Assembly (NCBI RefSeq): GCF_050624435.1
Contig: NC_134534.1
Coordinates: 63,635,501 to 63,699,500 of the forward strand
Direction: 5' to 3'
DNA length: 64,000 nucleotides
DNA from: Tenrec ecaudatus
Taxonomy: Eukaryota; Chordata; Mammalia; Afrosoricida; Tenrecidae
The stretch's first letter is position 1. Each line of letters opens with the position of its first letter. Below are positions 1 through 10,929 of the stretch, one piece after another. The position numbers were made by a program, and so were the translations under genes. The notes below the pieces were generated by a model, which searched no databases, had not been told where the DNA came from, and saw only the letters and a list, made by a program, of their open reading frames with translations.

Positions 1-1419
1 TGATTCTTGGCTTGAGCACAAGTCAGTGTTCTGGAAATCTCATGCTTTGCAACATTATCCATAATTTTTTTTATGTTCCACACAGTGAAATGCCTTTGCA
101 TAGTTAATAAAACACAGGTAACCCCCCCCCCCCTCTCTGGTATTCTGTGCTTTCAGCCAAGATCCAATTAATTCCACATTCCTCACTTGAGTCCAGCTCC
201 ACTTTCTGGCAGTTTCCTATCAAGGTATTGTTGCAACCACCTTTTAATGATCTTCAACAAAATTTTAATTATGTGTGATATTACTCAATAATTTCTGCAT
301 TCTTTTGGATTTTCTTTTTTTTTAATGGGCACTAATATGGATCTCTTTTAGTCTGCTGGCCAGGTAGCTGTCTTCCACATTTCTTGGCCTAGACTGGTGA
401 GTGTTTCCAGTGCTGAATCAGTTTATTGAAACATTTGGGTTGGTCGTCCATTCATTCCAGGATCCCGATTTTTATGCCAATGTGTTCAGTGCCATTTGGA
501 TTTTTTATTCAATATCATTGGTGCTTATTCCTAAGCTACCTTTTGAAATGATTGAACTGTGGCCAATCCTTTGTGGTGCAATAATTCTGTAGAGTTCTTT
601 TAACTATATAATTTCTTCCTTTAATTTTAATTATTTCTATTTTGTGTCTTTTGTTTCATATTTACACTGTTAATGACCTATTGTTTTCTTCGTGTATGAT
701 ATCTTAGATTTTCTAGTCTTTAGTAATTAGTGTTTAATGTGTAAAATATGTCAATGATATAGTCTCTCAATTCAGATATAAAATGCTCCAGGATTTTCGC
801 TAGTATATATTTGTTTTCATTTTCTTCAGGCTCAACTTGACCTTGCATGTAAACAATTGACGGTCTGCTCCACAGTAGTCCCTGGATTACTGACTGATAT
901 AGAATTTCTCTATCATGCCTATCTACAAATGAAGTCTGTTTGATTCATTTATATTTCATCTGATAATATTCACACAAGTAGTCATTCTAGGCATGTTGAC
1001 AAATTTTATAGGCTGAGAATAAGTTTTGCTCGTGCATAATTCTGCATGTGATCTCTGGTGTTATTTCTTTCACCAAGGCCATATTTCCAATTGTTGATCC
1101 TTCTTTGTTTCCAAATTTTGCATATCAGTCACAAGTCATTATCAACAAATTGCATGTTGGATCAATTTCAGATTGCAGAAGTTAGTAAAAAAAATCTTTA
1201 TTTTTGATATGAGTAGTTGGTGTATATAATTTAAATAATAATATTAACTAGTCTTCCTTGTGGTCCAGTGGGTATTAATCCCATCATGAACAGAAGTATT
1301 GTACATCAGGATAGGTCTTGAAATGTGCTTTTAACCATGAATGTGACACCATTAATCTTTAATTAGTCATTGCTGACACTCTAGACCATATGGTTATCTT
1401 ATTCCAGATGGCTAACACC
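1..1419 (-). mobile_element. RTE-clade LINE fragment (RT to endonuclease part)
   Basis: Read on the minus strand, this is an RTE (BovB-like) LINE running from the reverse-transcriptase region (near 1-600) back into the endonuclease region (near 1070-1410). Near 60-120 the minus strand still resembles the RTE segment around the Y-A-K-A-F motif, and 1071-1170 and 1255-1410 match the endonuclease region of the RTE copy at 52.1-53.3 kb. Many stops and frameshifts make it non-coding. A C-homopolymer of about 12 bases interrupts it near 121-133. The left end leaves the window; the right end meets a hAT element at 1420. Confidence 0.75.
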
Positions 1420-2137
1420 CAGTGGTGGGATTCAAATAACTTATCTTCACTAATCAGTTTTAAGTAAAATAAAACAATATACCAAAAGGAAGCTCATTGT
1501 GTCATATAATTAATATTTAAATAAGAATAAAAGTGGGACACAAAACTAGATGATAAGAAAGCTTTAAAATATGAAGAAAAATATTAAATAATACCTGACC
1601 AGAAGCAACAGAACTGTTATTTAAGGTGTTTCCATATTGCTTCTTGATTGGCGTCCTCACTTACAATACTATTTGCTTTCCTAGTATCATCATCAGCTGC
1701 GTGATTTAAATTTGGGAGCTACCGCACAGCTGGGATGGATGACAGCATGCCACCCTCTGGTTGTTTGATACTTTACTCTTCATCTTATATTTTTGTTCAT
1801 TGAAGAAACAAAAACAAGAGACTAAAAATGTATTTTGTCAAAAGTACAAAAAATGTTATGAAATGAAAAGACATTGCAACATACTTCTGTCTAATTTTGT
1901 AGAACTATGGAGAGAATGAAACTTACTGTGGGTGCTCAGAATACACTGCTCCACAGATGAACGTTACTAAAGAGTAAGGAATGGAAATTTGTGATGTCCA
2001 CAGTTCAGGTGGCTGCCCAGCCACTGTGGTAGAGGGAACCCTGAGTATCAGTGCTATTTTAACAGCTGATTCGCCAAACTCAGTAAAGAATTATCTGTTC
2101 TGACGAATCGGTGTGAAGTAGCTGAATCCCACCACTG
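1420..2137. mobile_element. hAT-type DNA transposon (OposCharlie/OC1-like), non-coding
   Basis: The ends are perfect 15-bp inverted repeats: CAGTGGTGGGATTCA at 1420 and its complement ending at 2137. The right 80 bp (near 2058-2137) also matches, from memory, the internal part of a short hAT family with repeated AACCGGTTC-like blocks; that family is known from tenrec, bats, opossum and lizards. The left arm matches only over about 40 bp. No transposase is readable in the roughly 700 bp. An 8-bp target duplication is expected for hAT, but 1412-1419 and 2138-2145 do not match, so one end may have been rearranged. The family name is tentative. Confidence 0.65.
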
Positions 2138-4023
2138 TATATAAACCTCAAATTCTGGAAAAATGAAATCTCCTAAATTAAAAAATGATACAGATAGCTT
2201 TAAATTAGAATGTGTCAAGAAATGATATTTATAACAATTATCCTGTAATTTTAAAATGTTTAATATTATATTTGGCAACAATATAGCAGAAGTAAAAATT
2301 TGTGAGCCATAAGAAATAAATTTACATTTAAAGATATACCGAAACAGAATGTACATTCACCATGTTAGTAGTTTTTCTGATTTTATTCTAGGCAATTATG
2401 CAAATTCTTTTGGGCTCGTTTCCTTTAGTGAGTACTCAAACTTCTTACCGATCAAGGAACTAGACAATGCATTTGAAAATCAAAAGGCAACCATGATCAC
2501 AAAGTTATTTTTTCTTTGATTTTTCTGTGATGATTTTAGTAGATTAAGGCTAAATTTAAATTCAGTTCCTGACATCAGGAATGATACTTTACAGGAACAC
2601 GGAAGTTGCTGCTCCAGGGAAATCACTCCAATATGAACTTGCGTTTGTTTGCAGTCCCCTCCAAGTCCTCTCGCGGCATACGCGTTCATGCCACTTGCTC
2701 TGTACATGCTTCTTAATTTCACACACAAAACACACAAAAAGCCTCCCCTATTAATCTTTGCAATATATAAACAAAGGCAATCATTCAACACATATTTGGT
2801 GAATAGTAGTATGTGCCAAAAGTTCAAAGACATTTCATTACAGAAGCTTTCCAGAAAGATTAGGATCTCTGTCCTAAAGTTAGTCACAGTCTCTAATAGA
2901 GATAGCAAACAAAGTCAATCCACCATAAGGAAACAGGTCATATGTCAAGCTTTCTTATGAAGCAATCTACACATTCCAAACAACATTGGGCAGTAGAAAC
3001 TGAGGCACGGGGAGAATAAATAGCAGAGAGAGAAATTGGAATCCATAATCTAATTTTAATATTGGTAGAAATAGTCACTCAGATTTGTTTCATTTAGGTC
3101 AGTTTTCAGTTCTTTGTCATGTAAAACTCACCTTGGAGTTTCAACCCAATGAACTGTTGGTACAGTATTAATTGTTCTGTGTGTGCATGTGTGTATGCAC
3201 ATGCGTATTCTAAGAGAGAGATTAAGAGGACCGTGAGTTTATCCGTTTTTGTTTTCCTGTAGATAAAAATAAATAAGGGCTTTCAAGGTACAAACTAGAA
3301 CTTAAGATCTCAATCTAAGAATAGACCTGTCAGCCTTTCAGAAGGCTGTTCTGCAATGAGATGAAGCAGGTCTCTACTGGAATTGTAGAGCTGCAGCCTC
3401 GTGAGAACATTTATATACACTCTTGGCGTGAGCTCAGAGCTCACTGGAAATCTACTCTATTCTGTTTTTGCTTTTAATACACATAAATAGTTCAGTCTCT
3501 CTATGAGGTATAAAGAATTTGGTGTTAAATAAATAGTACGATATTAATTTCTCTAGACTCATTCCTGATAGCTACAGCTAACAAATTATAATTCCCAATA
3601 ATTATTTACAATAGGTAACATTGATTTTTTAAAAATTAAACCTATGCCATCATTTAAAATGTAATGATATAAACAACTTGGTTTGCTCCAGCCTCACTAG
3701 GCTTACTTGCCAAGTCTATGGTCTGAGCCAATCATAATAAGCAAAATTGACCTCATGCCAAAATGTTGGAGTAGGAAGCTGAGGCCACCACAAGGTTTCT
3801 ATTCTGTAATTTCATGTTAGGCCACTCTACTCACTCGGACTTATAAATAAGCAAATTTTTACATATGAGATAGATTAAATTGTGTAATTGAATTGTATAA
3901 TCACTCTGCTTAGGTGTGTACATTTATGTTCTGAATATAGACAAGTACTCTTTTGAAAGGCTGTGATTAATTTTTTTACCTAAAAAGGTTTGAATGAGAA
4001 GCATACACACTCTGATTCCGAAA
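2138..4023. other. No gene seen; old repeat remnant only
   Basis: AT-rich sequence without a credible gene. Around 2770-2830 there is a weak match to the ancient MIR/L2 tail pattern (ATTCAACA...ATTTG...TATGTGCC). A TG/CA-rich stretch lies at 3178-3210. The 142- and 103-codon ORFs on opposite strands between 2480 and 2960 overlap each other and show no known domain. Confidence 0.5.
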
Positions 4024-4305
4024 CTGTTGTTGTTAGCTGCGGTTGAGCTGGTTCTGACTCACGGTTACCCCGTGTGTGCAGAGAACAGCTCCACAGTATC
4101 TTATTTTATGTTACCTTTTCTTCTCTTCCGTCTTTTATTCTGCCTTGCTGTGCTTTCTTTTATTTTGTTTTTTGCTGTAATCTTGACAGAAGCAGTTGGG
4201 TTAGATTTTCATCACTGGAGTCACTATGTGAGACCCAGCAGTCAACCTTTGGGTGAGCCGCTGATTGCACACCGCTTGCACCATCCAGGCTCCTCACAAG
4301 AGTAG
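4024..4305 (-). mobile_element. AfroSINE with a T-rich insertion
   Basis: Minus-strand AfroSINE: the tail pattern (TTGTTGTTAGCTGC...GAGCTGGTTCTGACTCACGG) is at the left and the tRNA-derived head (complement of the promoter B box and of the CCTGGTGG start) is at the right, near 4235-4300. A pyrimidine-rich stretch of roughly 60-70 bp at about 4098-4165 interrupts the usual body. The 103-codon ORF across it is an accident. Confidence 0.8.
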
Positions 4306-4639
4306 TATTGCATTTAAAGTTTCACGAGAAAGCACCATTCCAAATGCACCAAAGTAAATATAGCCACGTGTAAATTTTTAAAAGTCCATCAGTAGTAAAT
4401 TTATTTTATTCATTTCTAAACTTTCACATACATTATTCTGTAGGAAAATTATTATAGTTCAAAATATCAAGAGAAGCTATTAACTGCTTCCAAAAAGATT
4501 TCTTCTAGGATTTTGCCTCAGGCAGTCTATTACTAATCATGGTTCTTAATCTTGCTTTGTAGCACTCATGGATTTTCCCCCATAAAATAATCCTACTCAG
4601 GTGATCACATTTATGTGCACAATTCTAATAGTGAACCAG

Positions 4640-4730
4640 AGTCCCTGATTGGAGCAAAGAGTTAATGCACTCAGTGCTGACCCAAAGCTTGGCAGTTTGA
4701 GTCCAACCAAAGGCAGCCAGAAAAAGAGTA
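4640..4730 (+). mobile_element. AfroSINE 5' half
   Basis: Plus-strand tRNA-derived head of an AfroSINE (AGAGTCCCTGATTGGAGCAA, then a GCAGTTTGAGTCCAACC box). The body and tail are missing. Confidence 0.6.
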
Positions 4731-4799
4731 AGAAAATCAAATTCCCAAATATTGGCAAGCATAAGGAGCAGTTTTCCTCTAGCATACCTACTTTCAACA

Positions 4800-4960
4800 A
4801 CAACAACAAAAAGAAAACACCATAAAACTTGCTACCATTGAGTCTATTTCAATTTATAGCAACCTTATAGGACCAGGGAGAACTGACTGTGAGGTTCCAT
4901 GACATTAACTCTTTCCAGGAGTAGGTTGCCATTAATCAGAGTGTACTTGACAGCAACTGA
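4800..4960 (-). mobile_element. AfroSINE or RTE tail fragment
   Basis: ACAACAACAAAAAG followed by a decayed complement of the shared SINE/LINE tail (near 4830-4870, GAGTCTATTTCAATTTATAG). It is too eroded to say which family. Confidence 0.45.
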
Positions 4961-5039
4961 TTAGTTGACTGAGCAGCAACCATATAAAATGAAAGGACTT
5001 CAGCTTCATTATTTATAATATCGTGCAAATGATTAAGAT

Positions 5040-5370
5040 ATTTCTTTGGATTGGGAAAGTTAACCTATCAGTGACAAACCTAAGAAATAAATAGTCACCA
5101 TGATCCTTAGATACAAGGTTGGCAAGGCTGTATCTTACATAACTTGGACGTGTTCTCTGGAGGACCCACACACAGGATAAAGGAATCACACTCAGTAGAA
5201 AGTCAGTGACAAAGAGGAAGACACTCAACAAAATGGACTGACAAGGTGTTGCAACAATTAGCTCCACAAGAACGACAGTTGTGAAGGTGGTACAATACGA
5301 GGAAGCAGTGTTTCGATTGTACATAAGGTAGTTTAAGTCGGAAGCAGGTGAATGGCATTTGACAAGCACA
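5040..5370 (+). mobile_element. RTE LINE 3' end
   Basis: Plus-strand C-terminal region and 3' end of an RTE LINE. Recognisable pieces are ACATAACTTGGACGTGTT (the Y-F-G-H segment), AAAGAGGAAGACACTCAACA (the K-R-G-R segment) and the GTGAAGGTGGTACAATACG tail segment. The reading frame is broken. Confidence 0.7.
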
Positions 5371-5413
5371 CATGCTGTGCTTGACTAGAGAAACTAATCG
5401 AGAGACATTCATA

Positions 5414-6350
5414 CAAAGGAGAACCCCCCAAAATGGATTTTTTTCCAAAGTTATCTAGGCATTTTTTTTTACAACTTCATCACCTTCAAAATTATCTCCA
5501 TTGTACTTATACATTTTTCAAATCTGCTATTCCATTCTTAGAAAACATTATTCAAATTCATCTGTTTGGATGGCTGACAGCACCTCCTTCATCTTTTATT
5601 CACCTCTTCAAAGTTATCCAATCACTGTCCTTTCATGTCCGTCTTTATTCAAGGAAACAAAAAGAATTTGACCAGAGAGAGGTCAGGTGAATACGGTGTG
5701 TGGTGCAAGAGAGGATGCTGATTTTTTGCCCAAAACTGGCACACTGAGAATGCTGTGTGAGCAGGTGCATTGTCGTGGTAGCAAAAACAGTCCCCTGTCT
5801 GCCACAAATCAGGCCTTTGTCGCACACTGTTGCACAATCTTTTCTGAACCTCTAAATAGAAGTTTGATTAACAATCTGACCCGGTGGAATGAACTCCAAA
5901 TGCACTATGAGTCAATATTTTCGTCCATTCAGGTGTTGATGGACATCCAGACTGAGGTTTGTCATCAATCAAGAAGCCATCTTTCTTTGAAATGATAAAA
6001 CTACTCATATACTTGAGTTTCCTCCATAGCGCTGTCCTTGTCAGCTGTGTTCTACATCACAACATTTTCTGTAGCGTTTTTCCTGAACAGGAAACAAAAT
6101 TTCACAGCTGTGCGCTGCTCTCTTAAATAGGTCATCACACACAAAAAAAAAAGGTTCAAAAGAAACTGCTATTATGAAAAAATTCACTGTGACCAGAGAT
6201 AACCTTCCCAAGTGATGCCACCAGGTGCACTAAGGCAGAGTGAGGTGCTGGTGCTTGTCTAGTGGGAACAAATTAGTAGTATGAAAGCCCCACCCCACCT
6301 AGAGAAATTCTGGTTTGGGAGGGTTTTTTAAGTAGGGGGGTAACCTCTCA
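5414..6350 (-). mobile_element. Mariner transposon, internally deleted
   Basis: Roughly 937 bp lie between two TA dinucleotides (5412-5413 and 6351-6352), the expected mariner target duplication. The ends are inverted and similar: left starts CAAAGGAGAACCCCCC, and the complement of the right end starts TGAGAGGTTACCCCCC. The minus strand carries remnants of a mariner transposase. Full-length mariners are about 1.3 kb, so the middle is deleted. The element sits inside the LTR described at 5373-6796. Confidence 0.8.
5645..6125 (-). pseudogene. Mariner transposase remnant
   Basis: Minus-strand pieces of a Tc1/mariner transposase (cut-and-paste, nuclear DNA-binding). The N-terminal DNA-binding part lies near 5940-6125, with a DDKPQSG-like linker seen across a frame change. 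The catalytic C-terminal part is in the ORF at 5649-5837. The motif HDNAPAH is at 5757-5777 and YSPDL follows near 5680-5697. In intact mariners the third catalytic aspartate lies in an APxDFFLFP block; here that block reads SLVKFFLFP, so the aspartate is lost. The segment with the first catalytic aspartate is missing, and there are stops and frameshifts. It is non-functional. Confidence 0.8.
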
Positions 6351-6869
6351 TATATGTATACAAAGAGCTTTATATAAAAGAGTAACTTTTTATTAATAAA
6401 ACACCGCAGCCACCCAGATCAAGTCCGTAAGTCCATTATTAGCCCATAAGTCCAATAGTAGCGCATAAACCCCTCTCCAGACTCATCCAGCACATGCAAT
6501 GATACAAATGCAGGGCGAGCAAAGGCCAGTGGGTGCAAAGTCTTGTGGATCCAGTGGCAACGGAAGCATCTCCATGGCTCTTGCATGTCTCAGTGTGGCA
6601 CCATGTGGTTTGTTAACAGGATGGTGAGCACAGAGAGAGAGAATATGTGTATCCTGTCTCCAGGGAAAAAGAGAAAGGGAAGTCAGTCTTGGAAAGCCAT
6701 TATCTAGGTCGCTCTCCAATCGAATTGTGACCCGATCAAACTCTGCCCACATGTTCCCGTGGGAGCCTAGTTGGCACAATAAATCTAATTATCACACTTG
6801 TTAACTAAGACACTTTAACAAATGAGATTGAGTGTTCTGGAAAAATATTATCTCTGTTAGAGTAGTCAA

Positions 6870-7068
6870 AATGAGCCCTAGTGGCGAAGTGGGTTACAAG
6901 TAGGGCTGCTTACTGTAAGGTCAGCAGTTGGAAATCACAGGACGTTTCATGGAAGAAAGAGACTGTCTATTCCTGTAAAGATTTACAGTCTCTAAATTCC
7001 ACAAGGGAAACTCTGCTCTATCCTATGGGCTCAATATGAATTGGAATTTATCCAATAGCAGTGATTAG
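6870..7068 (+). mobile_element. AfroSINE
   Basis: Plus-strand AfroSINE. Head GAGCCCTAGTGGCGAAGTGG; the body has AGACTGTCTATTCCTGTAAAG; the tail CTATCCTATGGGCTCAATATG is close to the RTE 3' tail. Confidence 0.85.
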
Positions 7069-8526
7069 TGTTTTTCAGAGAAGTCAAATGATTTTTAATT
7101 TAATGTAGAGTATATTTAAACTATAAGAATTCTTATATTTCCAACGTACTGTCTCTTTGTAGTTTTAGTGAGCAAATGCTGACAATTCTTTATTTTTATT
7201 AGGAATCAAATATCTCAAAATAGATCAAATACTGCTTTCTCTGCATTTATTGTATCATTATTTCCTTTCCAAAAATGACCTGGCAAGAAGTTGGGATTTT
7301 TTCCCTCATTTATTCCAGAAACAGGTTGTATTTGGTTAATGAGCTCATCTAAGACTTAAAATTTGGTCAAAAGACAAAAGTTTAAATATTAGTATCAGAA
7401 TAGCTCCTAAACTCAGCCAAGAAAAATTGTATATTTATCAATTTCACTCATACTAACAGAATATATTTACAACCTGATTCAATTCAGTTCAACAAATATT
7501 TATTGAACAGCTACTACATGCCAAACATTGTGCTAGCCACTGAAGTATGAAAGTACAAAGATGAATCTATTACCCTTACCTTTAAAAAAATGCCTAGCAA
7601 CTGGAACACATTTCAGATTAAAAACAGCTTTAAATTTCTTTACATCCTATGATAAGAAAATGTGTGGCTTCTAGAATATTCTTAATTTAAAATGTATGAG
7701 CAAACCAGTTTTAAAAGTAAATATTTCTAAATGTGTTATAAAATATATTTTTTCCAAAAAGAACAAAATTAGAAAAACAAATAGAAAATGTCAATGGATA
7801 AGCTTTCTGAACATTGTTATTGTCACTGAAATTTGAGTATACAGTTTTAAAAATTTACTCTACATTAGAAATCGCATAAGGAATAAATATCTGGCAATTT
7901 GAATAGCATTTCTAGAACTATTTCATGGATCAGACAGTAAGTTCTATATACTAAGAGTAAATAGGATAATAAGTAACTCAACACTATGGATATTTGGGAG
8001 GAGAACAATGTGTATTTTAAATAACTGAGGAAGCCTTCAACCTCCTCCACATAACTATTAACTTCAGCTTGGGCTACCTCAGGTCTGAGATAAAAAATAG
8101 TAATTTTAATGACAGCATAATTTTACTTCAAGGGAATTTCTGACCATTCTTTTATTTATTTTAAATATGGCTTTCCAATGTTAAGAACGAGCACATGAGA
8201 AGTGGAGGCTGGTAGCCCCTGGGAGCTTGGTTTGCAGGAGTGGTTTGCAATTGACCACTTGCTGGACCCATCCAGCGGCACTGTGGGAGAGGTCTGTTGA
8301 ACTGCCTCCAGAGAAGTCACAGCTAATAAAGATCTCTGGAAAAATTAGACTCTGTTGCACATGAGGGTTCATGAGATGGAGGGCAATTTAAGAGCAGCGA
8401 ACTGTTGCTTTCTCATTTCAGGATGCCTTTCATTCTCTGTCCTCTTCTGGAGAACTCCTCTCTGACTCCATGAAGTTTAAATGGACATGGCAATCATAGT
8501 ATTATTTCCTTCACACATTCACTGTG
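7069..8526. other. No gene seen; one ancient MIR/L2-like tail
   Basis: AT-rich unique sequence. At 7478-7565 there is a fairly clear copy of the old mammalian pattern (AACAAATATTTATTGAAC...CTACTACATGCCAAACATTGTGCTAG) seen in MIR/L2 ends. The rest is unclassified. Confidence 0.55.
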
Positions 8527-9465
8527 TGTTGGGCTGGGTCAACTAGAGAAACAAATTCAGTGACACTCAAATATGTGTGAGGTAGTTTATTGTGCCAACC
8601 TGGCTGGTAAACACATGTGGGGGTAATTGAAGGGCAGAGAGATAAATGGCTAAGTGAGCCTCGCCTTTCTAGTTCTCAGGTCTTTTGCTTTGTGATGGTC
8701 GGACCAGGGTGCAGCTGCCTTAGTCAGTTCCCTGCTTTAGCTGACAAGGCTCACTTCCTGCAAGACATCCCTGAGGAGAAGCCACATGGACTTACCCCAA
8801 TACAGCCTGGGTGCTGGAGCACCCGTGGGGAGACACCTGCCAGTGCTAAGATGCTTATACTTTCACTACTTGGCTTTCCTCCTGCAGTTGGCATCATTTC
8901 GTGTGTTTTGTGAGATGGAGGAGGACTTTGTGAATTGGTGTTGGACATCTAGGTTAATGGGTTAATGTTGGACTTGTGGGCTTGGGCAGCACTGACTTGG
9001 GGTGTTTTCTTGATGTACACTTATCCTTTATATAAAACTCTCTCTTATACATGAGTTTCTGTGGATTTGTTTCTCTAAAGTACCCAGACTAACAAAATGT
9101 GCAAGAGAAAGCTTTATACCAAGAAATAAGTATGTATCAAACAAACAGCTCAGCCCCATCCAGATCAAGTCCATAAATCTGACTAGTCCATAAATCCCTC
9201 TTCAGACTCACACAGCCACATGCAATGATCCAGAATGCAGGAAGACCACAGGCTGGTGGATGCAGAGTTGTGTGGATCCGATGGCCGTGCCACATTACAG
9301 GGCTCAGAGGTCTCAGCATGGTTTTCAACAAAAAGGTAAAGGCGGAAGGGGGGGGGGAGGCTCCAGAGAACCATTTTTCTAGGTTGCACCTCCAAAAAAG
9401 ATCATCAAGCTGCGATCTGATTAAAAGACTAAACTCCACCCATATCTTCTTACAGGTGTCATGTT

Positions 9466-9472
<7 letters not shown>
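8527..9472 (-). mobile_element. ERVL-type LTR (outer), split by a younger LTR
   Basis: Minus-strand LTR in two parts: 8527-8577 (CTGGGTCAACTAGAGAAAC and following) and 9097-9472 (GCAAGAGAAAGCTTTATACC, then the same internal sequence as the LTRs at 6.4 and 16.8 kb, such as the GATCAAGTCCATAAATCTG block). The two parts join without loss when the inner LTR and one 5-bp repeat are removed. The right end runs into a CA microsatellite. Confidence 0.8.
8578..9096 (+). mobile_element. Solo ERVL-type LTR (inner), nested
   Basis: A 519-bp plus-strand LTR begins TGAGGTAGTTTATTGTGCC and ends near AGTACCCAGACTAACAAA. It is flanked by perfect 5-bp duplications, ATGTG at 8573-8577 and 9097-9101, as expected for class III (ERVL) retroviruses. 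The start and end resemble mammalian MLT2 LTRs (TGTGATAGTTTATTTTGTG... and ...CTGACTAATACA, from memory). Its sister copy at 53905-54421 is on the other strand. No internal viral sequence remains. Confidence 0.85.

Positions 9473-9511
<39 letters not shown>
9468..9511. repeat. (CA)n microsatellite
   Basis: About 44 bp of nearly pure CA directly at the 5' end of the outer LTR. Confidence 0.95.
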
Positions 9512-9512
<1 letters not shown>

Positions 9513-9719
9513 CCTTTCACACCGAGCAATAGGAATTGGGTATCTCAATTCAATCTAGGTCAAGCTTCCTGGGTCTGAGCAATCAGCATCTCCACAATTC
9601 AGGAATGGTCATTGATTCCACAAATGGCCTCTCCGGAATGATTTTTTTGGTGATAGGGAAGCTAATTGTTCCCTTTGGACCAATATGCTGACACAAATAA
9701 ACCTGAAGATTACTGCTGA

Positions 9720-9860
9720 CAGGCACTGGGTGTCATTGTCCAGTGCTATGGAGTAAGTGCTAACTCATAGTCACTGTACACACCAAAACAAAGCCCTGCC
9801 CATTTCTGCAAATGTTTCAAGCCCCATGTCACTCCCTGACGTTGAGGGGCTTCCCATTGT
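9720..9860 (-). mobile_element. RTE 3' tail fragment
   Basis: Decayed complement of the RTE tail: GCTATGGAGTAAGTGCTAAC...TCATAGTCACTGTACACACC followed by AAGCCCTGCCC. Weak but in the right order. Confidence 0.5.
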
Positions 9861-10069
9861 TTGTTCAACCTCAATTATACCAAGAATGGTTCCTTTTTCT
9901 AAGAACTAATCTGTCCTGATATCATATCCAAATATGGGAGATGAAATTTTGCCATCCTCAAGTGTAAGGATAATAAGAGGGAATTGGACTGATTTACTAA
10001 AAACATCATTGATGAGTGAGTATAAAAGATGGATAGACTTCCCACTGTTTTGATCTTATTTTGTTATCC

Positions 10070-10155
10070 TTAAAAATATCACTGTTTGATATCACTTATA
10101 ATTTTATCTTAATAATACTTCCTCAAGAGCCCTGCAAACATTGAAAGAAGCCCAT
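10070..10155 (+). repeat. Unclassified direct repeat, copy 1
   Basis: About 85 bp (ATATCACTGTTTGATATCAC...TTCCTCAAGAGCCCTGCAAA...) that recurs at 10845-10920 in the same orientation. I do not recognise the family. Confidence 0.7.
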
Positions 10156-10529
10156 GGATAAACTTCACTTAAGCCTCTAGATTCAATGTTAGAATAGCAT
10201 ATGATTTAGAATAAAAGGCCTGGGTATTGATTAAACTTTAACACAATTCAAATAACTCTATATGAGCCAACCACTTTTATAGGTCAGGATGGGTCTATAA
10301 CTGAATTAGTTTAATTACCCAGCACATGTATGCTCCCAGAGCAGACACGCTTCCTTTCTGAAGTCAATGACACCCTTCAGTGGAGTTTCATGAGCCACTC
10401 CTTTAAAGATGATAATAAACTCACACAGTTTATCCAAAACACTGCACTTCTCTACCATTATCAATCCTCCAACCATGCATTTTAATAGGCTCCTGTATTT
10501 GAAGAAATTGTATGTAAGATATGAAAATA

Positions 10530-10715
10530 AGTTACCAAGGGTTCACTCGTGTGGGGGAAGGGTGAAAAGAGAAGCTGATACCAAGGGCTCAAGTAGAAAG
10601 AAAATGTTTTGGGAATGATGATGCCAGCATATATACAAATATGCTTGGTACAATTGATGTATGGATTGTTATAAGAGCTATAAGAGCCAATAAAATGATT
10701 TATTAGAAACAACAA
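10530..10715 (+). mobile_element. Afrotherian-type L1 3' UTR end
   Basis: Plus-strand end of an L1 3' UTR: GAGAAGCTGATACCAAGGGC, then a variant of TACAATTGATGTATG, ATAAGAGCTATAAGAGCC and the polyadenylation signal AATAAAATG. It matches the tails at 43.84 kb (minus) and 48.74 kb (plus). No ORF2 is present (5'-truncated). Confidence 0.75.
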
Positions 10716-10844
10716 CAAAGCAAATCCCTTTCCAGTATTCTCACAAATCATAAAGAGATATCTAAATAAAGAAGTCCATCATATTTTCTATAAAGACATA
10801 ATCATTTCACTGTCCTGGCGTTAGTTTTCTGTCCACCTTTAAAA

Positions 10845-10920
10845 AATCACTATTTGATATCACTTATAATTTCATCTCAATAATACTTCCCCAGGAGCCC
10901 TGCAAACACTGACAGAAGCT
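10845..10920 (+). repeat. Unclassified direct repeat, copy 2
   Basis: Second copy of the sequence at 10070-10155, with several substitutions (ATCACTATTTGATATCAC...TTCCCCAGGAGCCCTGCAAA). Confidence 0.7.
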
Positions 10921-10929
10921 CAAATTAAG

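Larger units (their letters stand above)
5373..6796 (-). mobile_element. ERVL-type (MLT2-like) LTR, split by a mariner
   Basis: Two parts of one minus-strand LTR flank a mariner: 5373-5413 and 6351-6796. The left part has the family's terminal block (ACTAGAGAAAC, then AGACATTCATA). The right part continues with TATGTATACAAAGAGCTTTA and ends with the complement of the LTR start (TTGGCACAATAA...AATTATCACA). The same family occurs at 8.5-9.5, 13.4-13.9, 16.7 and 53.9 kb. A host duplication was not found at this copy, and the left boundary is approximate. Confidence 0.7.

Noticed and set aside
6870..7068. tRNA gene suggested by A- and B-box-like sequence
   Set aside because: The boxes belong to the tRNA-derived head of an AfroSINE; no cloverleaf can be drawn. 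The same applies to the other SINE copies.
8526..9099. A 570-bp DNA transposon with long inverted repeats
   Set aside because: The apparent inverted repeats are explained better by one LTR inserted, with a 5-bp duplication, close to the end of an oppositely oriented LTR.
9468..9511. CA repeat as a regulatory site
   Set aside because: An ordinary dinucleotide microsatellite; nothing around it suggests a promoter.
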